A model generated the notes under the pieces. It had not been told where the DNA came from, did no database searches, and worked only from the letters and a program-made list of their open reading frames with translations. Positions 24,536 to 38,116 of a stretch of DNA of 64,000 nt are shown one piece after another. Made by a program: the position numbers and the translations under genes. Source of the DNA: Myripristis murdjan (lineage: Eukaryota; Chordata; Actinopteri; Holocentriformes; Holocentridae). Where the stretch lies: positions 20,685,321 to 20,749,320 of the forward strand of contig NC_043983.1 in the NCBI RefSeq assembly GCF_902150065.1. The letters are read 5' to 3'. The number at the start of each line of letters is the position of its first letter. The first letter of the stretch is position 1.

Positions 24536-26047
24536 ATGTTGTTATTGTTCATATAGGACTATTTTAGGCTACCTGACTCACAAGAAGACAATGAACCTTC
24601 TGCATCATTTATCGCACTGTGCCAATTGTGTTGGGACAATGAGGCACAAATTGTTGGGCATTACAGGAAGTTGTAATCAAGGCCTCTCCAACAAAGTCAC
24701 ATTCTCCATTTGCTCTCTTTCGTCTTATGCATTTTTGCACAAGACAGTGCAGTACTCTGTGATCTGCTGTGCATAACTATAACTGTGAAAACTGCATGTA
24801 GTGCACAGATGATGATCTCTTCCCTGTTTGGCCTTTCATAAAAGATGAAAGGTCTTTGCCTTGCTTGCAAAATTCTTTCACTTTCAATTTGTTGCACTCA
24901 TATCGTAGATTCCAGGAAATGAAACAGAAATTATTCTGCATTTAGTACTATGCTGGCATTAACTACACAGTGGTACATAGAAATATGGAGAGTCCACTGG
25001 CCAAATGTTTTATTTGATGTTTATTTTATTGTAGTGCTTTTTGCACAAATAAGCAGTGAATGATTAAAGCTGGGATTTAAACCAAATTGGACTGCAACTG
25101 ATTGATGCCTTCATAGAGTGTCCATCTAACGTTATATTGATTTTATTGAAATTCGGAGTGAATAACAGCAATTTTGTCACAAATGGTTACATTCAGGAGA
25201 GCAGATCATGCCTCTGTATGCTTACTTTGGCAAACTGCACTATGGCTGCATTCATTGACCCTAGAGCGTTGTTAGTGCAGTGGATGGTTGGGATGCTTGT
25301 TTAATGAGACCTGTTTCATTGTTTTGTCCCTCTCAAGTCAATGTGTATGCAAATTCTTTGGTCCCAAGTAGAGAAACTTCCAGCTTCGTAATAACTTTCA
25401 GGGGCAAAGGGCAGATTACTAATACATTAGGACTGCAGGGCCACAGTGAGGTGGCTTCCAGACTGGGACATGTCGTAGAAACTAAAAAACTAAAAACACT
25501 TTGGGCATGATATCCACCCCTGCAGCCCTTAAGTCCACTGTCCTCTCCCCTGCCTCCCCCAAGGCTGCTCATTATGCACCATTTAGTGCTCACTCAGCTC
25601 TGGTGTGCTCCAAAGTTCACAGGAAGGAGAAGGGGGTGGGAGTGTCTTTCCTGTTGATGAGGTCAGGAGGCTGTGTTTTTTTCCCATCCCTCCCCTTATT
25701 CTCTCTCCTTCTCTCTGTGTCTTTTGTTAGTCGTGATAAGCAGTCAGGTGGCAGGCAGTGAAAAACGCTCCCTATCATCCTACCAACACCTTCCCCTCAG
25801 TCGCAGGCATGTCATGATTATATCATCCTCCCTCACACTTTACTGTGGGAACAGGGAGATAGTCTTCATTCAGTCTCTTTTCTGTTTATGGGCTTCTGTC
25901 ATGGCTCAGTATACAGCTGTCTCGAAGCTTTTTAATCTTCATAATCCCAAAACAAGTTTAACTAATTTCAGAATCCAGAAAATTTTGCAGTTATAAACAG
26001 AAATTTTGAGCAGACATTGGCATCAATCCTGAACAGCCTTGATTTTG

Positions 26048-26048
<1 letters not shown>

Positions 26049-26084
<36 letters not shown>
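26049..26084. repeat. Poly-T run
   Basis: Thirty-six consecutive T in the gng12 intron. It may be the reverse-oriented poly-A tail of a retroposed sequence, but nothing recognisable precedes it on the minus strand. Confidence 0.9.
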
Positions 26085-26085
<1 letters not shown>

Positions 26086-29010
26086 AGGCGAGCTATATAC
26101 TGCATGAATACCATATCTAACTCAGTATGGACAGAAAAAGTGTTTTCAAGAGGCATTAGTAGTACAGTACTGGCAGATGGTTAATCAGAGAAACTATTTA
26201 ACTGAGCCAGCAGAATAGGCACCTTCCTTAGCAATAGGACCAATTAAAAGAAGAAAAATAAGCTTAGTATGCATGAGAAATTATCTGTGTGAGTGTGTCT
26301 GCACATGCTTGTTTGTGTATATGCACTCTTGTCTGCCCACAGTCCATTTCAACACTGGAATGATGGTGATACCTTCAGTGCATTGCGGCTTATATTTGCT
26401 GCTTCAACCTTTTTTTTTGCGCCAGAAATTGGCTTAAGGAATGCTAGATGGTGTTTTTTGCTTTGCTCATACTAGCCTAATTGGCTGAAAATTACCACGA
26501 ATGTCTTTGCATCACAATGTTGTGCACCTCCTGCACATCATCAAAGAATTAAGTGATTTTCCAAGTCCTGCAGTCACTGCAGATATTAAATGCCTTACAT
26601 CTGTTTTCTTCTAATGACAATTTGTAAATTAAACTGGGAATGTATGAGTCATACTGCTTGACTAGAACAAAGTGTTGTGATCAGCAAAAGTTCTGCTTTG
26701 CATGCAGTCTTAGGACAAGTTGGTTAGGCCTGTGCGTCTGAGGAAATAGGGGAAAGGTGAAAGTACTCTGTGTCGGTAACCTTGAAGGAATTACTTGGAA
26801 ATGTCAGCTTTCCATGTGACAGTATGGCTGGGAAAGTACCAAGTATAGTTAATGACGTTTTCCCTGCAGAAACATGCCATTTATGCAGACTTTATTCAGT
26901 TCTCTATGCCTTTTATACGTGCTGAAGCAGAAATGTTTGGTGTATGTTGCAGCCCTGATTGCGTTAGGACAACTAAATGATGTTAACCAAGAAAACCCAT
27001 ATATTGTATAAATACGGCCCATTAAATGTCATTCCTAGTAATAGAAGACCTAAATAGAGCAATCTCCGTTAGGTTTTCTGCAGCCTGTTTCTTTTCTTTT
27101 ATGTTCACTTTCTGTCATAGTTAGACCTGAAAAGGCCTAATTTTTATGCAGGGGAAACATGCTGCTCAGCAGGATAGACCGATTTTCATAATGAGATAGT
27201 TACACCGTGGGTTATTGTCCTGAATGACAGGGTGCTGCATTTGGTTGGAGGGTAAGCGCTGGATTATTGTAACAATGAGAGCTATGACTTGGTTGTTTGG
27301 TGCCATGTGAGAGAGGCAGGCTAAAGGTAGTGTGAGAATGAGGGGCTGTGGGTTTACTGAATTCCTATCCAGTGAGCTGAGCATTGGCTTCTGTCTAGAC
27401 AAAGCTCAGTTGTCGGGGAGACCCATGCAGATCCAGGACTGCCCCGGGCACCAGGAAGAACTGTATTGGTGGGAGAGGGGACTTTTTCATTCTGCTAACT
27501 TTTCCCTCTTGGGGGATTTGAACAAATGCAGTCAACTGCTGCAGGCTTTTTTTTCTTGGTGGTGGGAGTTTTTCTCCCATGATAGGGCGGAGACAGCCTG
27601 GTGCATTTTGTAGCGGTGATATCAATGGCGTAAAGATCTCATGTCTTTCAAGTCTCCCACTCAACAGGAAATAGCATGACCCACCTTGCACAGTAAGCAT
27701 TTACCAGAACGACCACAGTCTCTGACCGGTCTCAGGAAAGCCTCTCCAAGTTTCACACACATTCAGATCCATTCACAATTGTCTGAGGAAGGAATGAAAC
27801 CGAGCCTGTGTCACACATAGAGACACAGACGCAGACGCACAAACAGGAACATACACAGGTTCAGTCACTGGTGTACTGTCTTCTGTCTTAGCCCTCAGGC
27901 TTGTAAATTTTTCCCTCCTGACTCCAGTGTGCATAGGCAGACAGGGTGAGCAAAATAATGAACCAGTCAACTCTCAGTAAGTGGAGCCACTTGGTATGGC
28001 TCTGTTGTCTTCCATTGGACTGTGTACAACAGATAAGGCATAGACAGGCGACATGACGGCTCACACTGGGGTGGATCAGGCGGGAGACAGGGTTAACTGT
28101 TATGCTCAGCCAGACCCTGAGGGCGCTCTTGGAGCCACGCACACGTTCTGTCTGAGCCGAGACTGTCTCTTGCTCTCAGAGGATTTATTGCGATGACAGC
28201 AAAGTTATTAGGTGTTTCCAGTATCTAAATTAAGCTAATACAGTCTGCAAAACAACAGGAATAGATATCCCTCACCACCCTCAGCTCTCTGGCTGTGCAG
28301 TGTTTGTATTTTTTTATTGAAAAAAATGGTGTAATCGCCCCACTGCCCTGTATTTATTCCAAATCAAGTGTTGGCAGATTTAAAATAAAAACCCGTGAAA
28401 CATTTTGGCAAGAAGGCTCCTCTCAAAGGGGAATACTCACCATGCAACAGGTTCGCCTCACAGCCTCCCTTCATTCACATGTGAGCAGTTATGTATTAAT
28501 AGAAGCAGCTGGTGGCATATTTTGTTGCATCTGGCCATCCAGACTTGCTGCTGCAGACATGCTGGGGCATTTTCTTTCTGTCGTGCCTTCTCATGGTCTT
28601 TCACTTCTCTCTCTGTGTCAAATCAAAGTGATCTCTCAGTCTCTAGAATGCCAAATCTGCAGAGACAAAAAGCCACAGTTTCTGGAAAACAATCAAAGTA
28701 GAATTGCATGAGGGGAAAGTTTGAGCACATGCATGATGATGCAGAGTGTAGGGAGCAGCACCTGGTTTAGGGCTTTTTAGCTGCTTGCCTTGCATTGACT
28801 CCCAAGCACATGAAAGGAGAGTCGCCTACACTTCAAAGAGAACCTTAATCCAAGGATGTTACTCACTATACCTCTGTGAAGCGTTTGTTTGAGAGGCCAT
28901 AGATGGACTTATTTCTCACAGAATCAAAAACATATTACTCAGAGCTTTGAACTTTTAAGGACTGCCACTGTCTGCAGCATTTGACCGGAACCCCCACCCC
29001 TCACCACTAC

Positions 29011-29012
29011 CA

Positions 29013-29049
<37 letters not shown>
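29011..29049. repeat. (CA)n microsatellite
   Basis: About eighteen CA units in the gng12 intron. Confidence 0.95.
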
Positions 29050-29052
<3 letters not shown>

Positions 29053-32000
29053 GCGCACAAAGGAACCTGTTTTTCTGCACATGGGGCCCAGGTGGGAAGA
29101 GAGAGGACAGGATGGCTGAGACTGGAGTGAGAATCTTTTGTCCTATATCTGACCTCACCCTCAGTAAAGGTGTGGCGTGCCCCTGCAGCGCTCAAGGGAA
29201 AGGTAAACTGAAGGGAATGCCTCTGTGGAGCCCAGGGAGAGACTCACAGCCTCTGACTCAATGCTTTGGAACCCTTGTATCCTGTTTTAGTCAACACTGT
29301 GCATGCAACACCTTTTGCATTTCTTTTCATGTCGGCTCACTTCACACAGCAGATCTTTAGAGCTGTTTAAACAGTGCCCATAAAACCTTTCAGAATCTGT
29401 CACCATCAAAGTCCATAATCGATGATGTGCCTGCACTGATAGCAGTGTGATAGCATTACTCACACATTCTGTCTCCACCAAAAATAATCTCCACTCCACC
29501 GCACAGTATGTGCTGGTTTCTCTGAGGGAGCTTTGAGAACAAGCCTGTCTCTTTCCTCTTCACGCCTGACTGGCCCATGCTTCTGGACAGTCTGGCTCGC
29601 AGATAGCATCAGGCTGTCTGCGATTAGTGCTTATGAGGGCGCAGTTAAACTTGTAAAACCTCTGGACTCCTGGTTGGGTGCCTCTGTTGTACACAGTGCT
29701 CAAATAGCTGTCCTGAGTGTGGCACAATACTGATAGCATGTCTGCATTGTTACCATGCCTCTCAAATGAGAGTAAGCCAGAGAGCTTATTGTAGAGTCAG
29801 CCATAGATCCTGCCCCAGAAGTGGACTGTTAAGCCCGGCGGTATTGTTGCCAAGCAGTTTACCGGTGTTTAGGACAGATAATGGAGCTGCTCACTCTCCC
29901 ATTACCCAGCAGTTTAGGAACAGGCCAGCTGATAAGAAATCATCTAGGCAAGTCTTTCTTCCCCTACCCCTCCGTCCCGGCCACTGAATAATACCCTTAT
30001 AATTTATGTACACAGTGCATGTTTGTGTATTTGCACTGTCTTCTTTAGCTATCACAGTATTAATGTCACTACAACAGATACCACACTGTATTATAGTTAT
30101 ATTACTTACTTTAGAGGGACATATAGTGCTTAACATCACAAGCTAGATAGCCATTGTTCCATTTTGAAGTACAGAAAGTATTTTAATCTGATAAAAGTGA
30201 TTCAATTGTGTTGTTGTTGTTAGAGTGTCTGGCCTAAGCTGTGATTCGAGTTACACAATACAAGGCAACCCTTGCTGTTACAAACTCATCAGGACCTTTT
30301 TCTTGGCGCTGTTGCAGCCCACCTGTGCACACCCCGCAGCCACATAAAAAAAATTGCTCTGTGGCAAGACGGCAAATATTAATATATTTTGTATCAATGG
30401 TCTCAGTGTTCCACATGCTTACATCGTAGGCACAGCTTAGATGCAGAGTGGGCATGTCAGATATTCTCCTAGCTAGAGGGATTTTAGAGGCCAACTCTGG
30501 AATCACATAACTTGTGCCAGATTGTGCAGTGCCAGATTTATCCACTACTGGATTTTGTTTATTTGTAATTGTTTTACGGGCCTCTTTTGAGTCTGAACAT
30601 TTAATTCAAAAGAGAGATTCTGTGACAAATAAACAACAGCTAAAAGATATTTTTATGCATTTTCAGATTTTACATGTAAACATAAAACGCTGACTGTTAT
30701 TATTTTACTGCAGTGTTTACGGCATTTAACTAGCATGAAGGTAGTTTTCATGTAAGTGGACTTTATAGTTGTAATGTTTGATGTGGTTGGACATGATGAT
30801 GTTTCTCCACAAGAAAGTCATCAGTTAGTAATGACTGTATATGTATACCTATAAATAATATAGGCCTTGTAATGAAGTCAGATTGTTGAAATGCCTCGAG
30901 GCACTAATACTACAGGCAGTCTGCTGTTTATTTATTTATTAAGTGGGAATATTACCATCTCTCTGAACTGGCAGGGGTACCCTAAAGGTGGCCTTGCCCT
31001 GGCTTCAGCTGCACAGGAATAGGGGGCTTGTTTGAAAGAACATTTTGAGGATTTGAGGCCATGAACCTCATTGGATCAGACAGCTCCCAGAGAATAGCCA
31101 CACAGCAAAGCCTGTGTGTGCCCAAAACCAGAGGAAAGAGCTGATACTGCTGCGAGTGTGTGTTCTGACCTCATCCACCTCTGCCAGGCTGACCGCTGGG
31201 TATGACGTCTCTTCTGACACATCTGACCTGAGGGGAAGAGTCTGCATAGTCTCTGCCTCACTGGTGGTGGAACATGCCGCACCAGCCAAAAGCTATGTTC
31301 TGCCAACAGGGCATGAAGTGGGCAACAGTACACTGCTCAAGGATATACAGATTGTTTAATAGCTCTTCAAAATGTTTTTCTTATTCATGTCAGCCAGCTT
31401 TCTGTGTTTGACCATGCTTCAGAGAGAGAATCATCAGCCCTGGTTAAAATTTGCACAGCATTGTGTGTATTCATTTGTAGATGAAATCTCCCTCAGGAAT
31501 GTCAGTAAAACTGGGCCTTAGGTATAGAAATCTGTTCGCAATCCCATTCCCTCTTTTCATGCCAGCTGCCAAACTTGCAGGCTACAATTATTCTTTCAAT
31601 GCGACTTTTGTCAGCCACTGACAAAAGCCACTGAAACCACAATACAATAAGTAACAGGTCGGGATGCAAAAAAGTCAAACTTTGCTCCTGTTGTGGACAT
31701 TCAAAACCAGATATGTCAGTGGAGTTTAGTCTGCATGCAGTGCCACCACAGTGCGCATACAAACAGTGTGACAAGATGAGTGACAGGTGAGACGGAGTAA
31801 TTCAGACAGTTTTAAATAAATGGCAGCCACTCTCATAATCTCATAAAATCCAATCCTTTAGTCTCAAAAACCACTCAAAATGCGTGTAACCTTGCAAAAA
31901 TTGCAAATGAGCGTGCCGAGCAGCAAAAAACTGAGCACAGTGATCTGGATTTATTCCCTGGTCTGCATTAGTGTCAGTTTAAGGTCACTAGTGTGAGCTG

Positions 32001-32089
32001 ACACACAACAATGGCTCAATGAGTTGGCAGACAATAGCCCGGTTAAGAATTTGCCTTCTTTACTGCTCATTACGCCTCAAGTGCCTCCT

Positions 32090-32260
32090 TACAAACCTAT
32101 AGAGCTCCTGCCGCTGGCGTCACGCAGTATCCCTGCAGACGTCGGTGGGTGGGGAGCAGCCCCGCTCTGACGCAGCTGTTCCACTTCCTGTGTCCGCTCT
32201 TGCCAGGCTAGTGCAGCAGTCGAGCAGCTGAGGGTTTAGAAACTGGAGTTGGCTGTGTTA
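32090..32260. promoter_or_regulatory. CpG-richer patch, possible alternative gng12 promoter
   Basis: A local rise in GC and CpG (GGCGTCACGCAG, GACGTCGGTGGG, CTCTGACGCAGC) lies 1.8 kb before the gng12 coding exon, in an otherwise AT-rich intron. No convincing splice donor follows within it, so the promoter call is tentative. Confidence 0.3.
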
Positions 32261-33611
32261 CAGAGCCATGACATACTTTGAAGCACCATGGAACAGTAAC
32301 TGCACGTTATTAAAACAAAAACTACCAAGGCAGATGTAATCGTGAGATTTTGCACATTTAGTACAGCAGTGCACAAAGTGTTCTGTGCATGTGGCTCAAT
32401 TATTAGACAGTCTTCAGGACACCTTGAAGCTCTTTTACAACTTTGCGAAATGATTTTGCAATGTCAACTATATCAAGACAGATTTCAAAAGTTATACACT
32501 CATACAGCAGCCAAGCTTTGTGTTTCTTTGGTTATTTACAGAGGCCTGTGTGCAGTCCCTCTATTTTTAAAGCTGCCACACCATATTTAATCATTTATAC
32601 TTCAGAGGGTAGCTGTTGATACTGCTTCCTGTGGAGGAAGCGGAAGGGAGTGGGTGGGGGGATTAGAGAAATGCACAGTCTCGTCTGCTCTCTGTTCTCT
32701 GCACTGTAGCTGTCCATGTTTCATCTCTCTTCCGTTTCAGCCTGTCCTCCTCCATAAAATCCTTCACCAAAGCATAAAGCTAACACTGACCTCACCACGT
32801 GCCAAGGATCATTTTTGCCAGTCGCACAAAGTACGGAAAACCATTTATTGTGTATTATGGTCATTACAGCCAACGAGCATGAGCTCCAGCCTGTTTCTGT
32901 TGAATTGTAGTTGCTTACACAGATATGAGGAAATTATGTCATTTATTGTTTGGCGGCCTTTGCCTGTGGTAGCTTGAAAACAGTGTTCTTGTTGCATTAG
33001 AACTTGCTCAACTCTTTTTCTAGGAAACCATCTCTCCCATGTTGCAAACAGAAAAGAAACATGATGCCACAGGCTGTCGGTCTCTCCAAGCTGCAAATCA
33101 TGTTTACTTTTGAGCTGTAATTTGCTTGTGCCAGTGTGTGAAACAAGAAACCCGCCTGCTTCTCTTTAGAGCAGCAAAGGCGGTGAATTAATAACGCAAC
33201 AAGAGCAACCCCTTGTATCCTGCAAGTGTGAATTGTGAAATAGGAGTCTGTTATGTCTTGAGACACCACTTTTACGTATGTTAAATCAATTCCAGATTTA
33301 ATCAGCTGTTGCTTTTGGGAAATTGCGCAGCTGGAACACTAGTACAGTAACTTGAATTGAATTTCACTTGCCGGTGGCTGAGTGTCCTGTACTTACTGCC
33401 ATATTGTATAAACCTACTCTTGCAGCAGTAAGTACTATGTTTATAAGACAGAATGCTGATTTCATGAATTTAGTAATTATTTATGGCTTCATTAACACAG
33501 GACCTGAAATGCTAATTTGGCTTTGATTTAGTTAGTTATTACTTGTACGTTTCCATGCATTGTTATTTTTGTTTTTGTTTTTCTGATTTTACGCCCTCGC
33601 CTTTTCATATC

Positions 33612-33690
33612 TTAATGTAAAGCCCTTTGAATTTCACTGTGCATTGTGTACGAAAGCAGCTACATAATTAAGCTTACTTGATTGCTTTCT
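33612..33690 (+). repeat. Possible LINE-type 3' tail
   Basis: The order TGTAAAGCCCTTTGAATTTC, a GTACGAAAGC segment, then CTACATAATTAAGCTTACTTG recalls the 'TAAAGCACTTTGAAT ... GCTCTATAAATAAA' 3' ends of fish LINE-derived elements. Only this tail is recognisable. Confidence 0.35.
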
Positions 33691-34043
33691 TATAATAACA
33701 AATTAAAGTCTGGTGTACCACAAGCAAAAAAACAAACAAACAAACAGTCAAATCTGTTTATGTATGTTATAAACTTGTTGAATTTCTGTAAATGCAATAA
33801 GATACTGGGCTATACTTTGAGCAATGGCATGACCTCATTATTGCTTCTTACCCATAGAAACATCCTGTTGCCAGGAAACACTTGAATAGATTTATTACAC
33901 TATAGCATTGTTGGGCTCAAGGAGTATTTCCTGTGTATATTTCACAAAAATACCCCCCTATCCCTAACCCTAACCCTGTGAATATGAATGTATATATGTG
34001 TTTGTTCTGACGCAGGTTTGAGCACAGCTGTTTGAGGACTGCA

Positions 34044-34365
34044 ATGTCATCGAAAATGCAGAGTTCCAGTAGCATAGCTCATGCCAGGCGGACAGTGCAG
34101 CAGCTGAGGATAGAGGCCAGCATAGAGAGAATAAAGGTACAGTCTATATATTTTTATTCAGAGTCACACACATTGAATAGCCTAATTCTGCTGTTTATGT
34201 GTCGGTGTAAATACATGCATGCGCTGACGGCTTTTGCAGGTGTCCAAGGCTTCGTCGGACCTCATGCACTACTGCGGAGAACATGCCAAGAACGACCCAC
34301 TACTCATGGGCGTCCCCGCCTCAGAGAACCCTTTCAAGGACAAGAAGCCTTGCACTATATTGTAG
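34044..34365 (+). CDS. gng12: G protein gamma-12 subunit
   Basis: Two coding exons, 34044-34136 and 34240-34365, give 72 residues, the length of human GNG12. The 5' UTR part of the first begins after the acceptor at 34014. The gamma subunit forms an obligate coiled-coil dimer with G-beta and anchors it to the inner face of the plasma membrane. Visible: the N-terminal helix with [23 protein letters not shown], then [26 protein letters not shown], and the C-terminal prenylation box CTIL, whose terminal Leu predicts geranylgeranylation (human box CIIL). The start is fixed by MSSK, as in the family. A second ATG lies upstream in the same frame only as part of an ORF that opens in the leader. Whether this is the a or b fish copy cannot be told here. 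Confidence 0.96.
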
Positions 34366-35370
34366 CGGTACACCTGAACTCTTGCTGCTTTTTATTTTGA
34401 TTCTTATTTAGGGAAAAAGCTGATAGTTATGCTGTTCACAACTTGCCTTAAGGCCAATTCCCCCTTTACCTGTCCTCATTTTGTTGTGTTTTCACAACTG
34501 TTGCAGTTTGATAAGGAATGTATGCTAGTCTGCCTTTCGTTCAGATTCCAGGTACACCAAAGAGCGCCGAGAGACAACGTGTAGAAGTCAGCAGCTCTAG
34601 CCTAAAAATGACTTTGGTTCAAACAAAGATTAATAAAAGGCCGTGTCAAGGCTCAGTGGTGATTGGTGTGTCTCCACAGTTTTACTCGATGTAATTTAGA
34701 CTCTAGTTCTCTGCTGAAAAGATCTCGGGGGTGGGCTGGGGGCTCTTATCCTCTAGTCATCACAGCATGCATAAACAAGCCTCCTAAATTTCCAATCCAT
34801 TCAGTTTTAACCTTTCTGTCTTCACCCCTCAGTCTCATCAGTCTCACCGCAGCCTTGCTTTAGGAAGCAGTTAATCTAGTTTGTGGGCTCCTGATAATGA
34901 ATGTTCTCAATGTAAATGCACCGTCCACCACGGGAGTAGAAAATGGAAAGGGCAAAGGTCCTTTTGCCAGTGACGCACGGCCCCTACCCATAGTTGTCTT
35001 TTCTGGTCAAGCCATAGTGATGAATTACTGTCTATGAAAATTGTCTGTCACATCTGAATCAGAAGGTTAGGGTTAGATATGCCTCCATCAGCATGGTTGT
35101 GTGAAAATAATTGTCAAGGTAAAAAAGAGTTCTGGCTTTGCAGGTTCATCTTAATTTGTCACATTCAGAAACTACTTCAGTATTTACTGGCCTTAAGAAT
35201 ATGTCATTATATATAATTATCTTTATGATTATTATTTTGACCATTTGAGTTTCAGAGACCAACAATTCACTTTATAAGTAGACTAGATTTTTATTTAAAA
35301 TATTTTGAAAGTTTCTTTTGTAAGTCTTAGTCTTAAAGCTTTTGTTTTTTCCCCCCAGATGTTACAACAA

Positions 35371-35690
35371 GGGCTGCACGATATATCATTTCAGCATCGA
35401 CATTGTGACATCCGCATGTGCAATAGTCACATTGCAGAAGGTGAGATGTCAAGTGAGGCAAATTAACTCAAACATGTCATGCTGCAGCTTTTTTGCTGCT
35501 GCTTGATATAAAAGGAAAACTGGCAAGACTCTTGTTTTCAATGACTATTGCATAAGAACAGGCAGTCTGATTATAATGTAATTTAGTCAGATTTTAAAGT
35601 TGTTGTATACACAGATACCACATGTATCTGTTGAAAGTTCCTGAATTTTTTTATGTTCCAATCTCAGCTTCATCCAATATCGTGCAGCCC
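35371..35690. mobile_element. hAT-like short inverted-repeat element (320 bp)
   Basis: It has perfect 14-bp terminal inverted repeats, GGGCTGCACGATAT at 35371-35384 and ATATCGTGCAGCCC at 35677-35690. The inside has TTTCAGCATCGACATTGTGA and GCATGTGCAATAGTCACATT, a very common fish dispersed sequence. It has no coding capacity. Clear 8-bp target duplications are not seen. The superfamily is inferred from the ends and from familiarity of the sequence. Confidence 0.75.
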
Positions 35691-36825
35691 AAATTAGCTA
35701 TATTTATATTGCAATGCTAAGCTGTCAGATGTGATAATGCATGCTGACTGTTTGAATAATGTCTCTAAATTGTGATGTTGTTGATACCACATGGGTAGAT
35801 TCTCCTCACTGACTTCAAGTCTGGGCCATTATTGTTACTGTTTTTTGTTTGTTTGTTTGTCTTTTCATGAATTTGCCTTAGAAATGAATGCGTGAGTCTA
35901 TTGTTAACGTCTATTGTGACATATACCATGAGATAAAGTAGCAATATGAAACATTGTACGTTCAGATATGACCATTTTGTATGAGGCACTCCTTGCATGT
36001 ATTAAAAAAAAAAAAAAAAAAAAAAACTATTCAGAGAGAGGCCATCATCAACCTGTGCCACCTTATTAGATCTACCACCACTGAAGGAAATGCTCTGCTC
36101 GACGGATCATAATTTTTTTTTTTTTTTTTTTGGCCAGAGGTTTCTCTCAGAAGAGTTTAGGCTAATCTGAGATGTACCATTGAGACACTATGAAACCTGT
36201 GAACATGTGATGACTGTTATGATGTTTTTGAGGTTTAAACTATCCATGTTTACAACTGCTCTGCTACATTTGAAGCTCTCACGGTTACTATCGGTAGTGA
36301 TTTATTTCTGTTCTTTTACTATGTATGTGTATGACTTGGAATATATGCCTGTGAGTTTATTGATATTAGTTGTGTGTTTGCGCTCATGACAAACAGAGGC
36401 AACTAATTTTGCGACTTAACCAGCCAGGGCCTTAATGAAGTATTGTGCTTCGACCTCTCACCTACCTTTTAGTTGCATTCCACAAGTGCTGTCGGCTAAT
36501 ACTGTGAATAATGAAGGCCCTTTTGATGAAGGGAGTATATCTTATTATACAGTGGGCTGTTAACATTATGGACAACACCATATTTCAAAATAGCTAATTG
36601 TAACTAGTAAACCACATTAAGGTATCTCTAAGCAGTGGCTATGGCACTACATGTTCCTGAATTTTGTAGTGTTCTGTGTGTTTGATGGAAATTGTTTTTT
36701 GCTGATTTAGTCAAACCTCAACTCTGGATTTCTGTTTTACCACTTCAGTTCATCCCTTTGAAGTAAAAATGATTATTTCATTTTGGTAGCTGATGTATTG
36801 CCAGCAAATATTAACAAATTTATCA

Positions 36826-36829
<4 letters not shown>

Positions 36830-36865
<36 letters not shown>
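36830..36865. repeat. (ATT)n microsatellite
   Basis: About twelve ATT units in the gng12-gadd45a spacer. Confidence 0.95.
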
Positions 36866-38116
36866 GAAAAACACCCCCTAATGTCTGTTGTATGTAATTT
36901 CTCACTTTACTAAGTGATGCTGTCGCAAATCATGTCACATTTTGCCTTTACCTGTGTTTGGTAAACTCTAATAAATGTAATGAAAACAAGTCATTTAAAT
37001 GAATAGTTTTATTTGATTTAAGATAGAAGAACAGGTTTGACTTTACTACTTTAAATATTCATAATTGCTTAATTGTGATATCACAATCAGCCAAAATGTA
37101 AAGATTATGAGCTCACAGGCCATGAGTTCATATTATACCCAGATTACTACTATGTAATTATATGAAATATATTGTAATGTCAGTCATTGTGAATCAGAAA
37201 ATGTGCCCTATAAACAACTCCCATGCACCATCACTGGAGTAGTTCTAGGATTTGTTTTGAGAGGGTGGGAGACTTGTTCATGTTTACATGTCAAGCAGGA
37301 AACTGGGGGTTCCCATGGGTGATGGAGCTGGAAAAAAGTAATTTTGAGAATCTCTGCCCAGAGAGGCAAAGTCAAGTATTTTAATTATATTGATTACCAA
37401 GTCAGACTGTCAGAGAGCTTAACATACAGAGAGCTCTGGTGCACCAACACTGTTTTGTGTTTGGATGTGAAGTGACATGACTAAGACCTTTAATAACATA
37501 ATTATTATAAACTGCCATCTTTAATTACTATTTCTATGAACGCAAATGAATTAGCAGCCAGTGTTATGTTTCCCTTTTGCGGCATGTTATTTAGACAGCT
37601 TGAATTGCACGTTTGCATTGGATCAATTTGAGATGAAATGAAAGCAAAGCCCCACATTGTCAGAGTTTTTTTTTATTTAATATCTTTTTTTAATCTTCCC
37701 TTTTCTTCTCGCAGTATGAATGTGCACTGAGACCTTGACATGGCAGATATACACACAATGGTTTTCAGGTTTGGGTTGGTTCAAGTGTGCACAAAAGTAC
37801 ACAGTATTTAGCCTACTTGCAACTGTACTCATTCAAAGATGATATTTGTTTATCAGACTGACTGTGTAACTTCCTGTATGTTGTTCATTGGACATAAATA
37901 TGATCAAGGTACAATGATATGATCAAGACTACAAAAAGTAAACAAATGATGCTTGTTGATACACAGACATATTTATTATGCGGACCACAGCACACTCTTG
38001 CCCAAAATAAGAAATTTGCTCATTCAATCAAAAATTGTAAACTAAGTAAATAACCTGCTAGCTACCTATATTTGCACTTTTTTTTTTTTTTTTTACTGAA
38101 GTAGCAATATGGAGTA

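Larger units (their letters stand above)
8093..34014 (+). other. gng12: Long first intron of gng12 (inferred)
   Basis: Twenty-six kilobases with no supportable coding exon on either strand. The many short reading frames here have no recognisable domain, no phase-matched neighbours and no family resemblance. What it holds: simple repeats, a decayed 0.9-kb dispersed repeat, a perfect short hairpin, and a few unusually complex stretches that look like candidate conserved non-coding elements (listed separately). No Ras-like DIRAS3 gene is present, though one lies next to GNG12 in human. Confidence 0.55.

Noticed and set aside
8093-34014. Dozens of 60-130 residue frames in the gng12 intron
   Set aside because: None shows a domain, signal peptide with mature protein, or phase-matched exons; they are at the length expected by chance in 26 kb on six frames.
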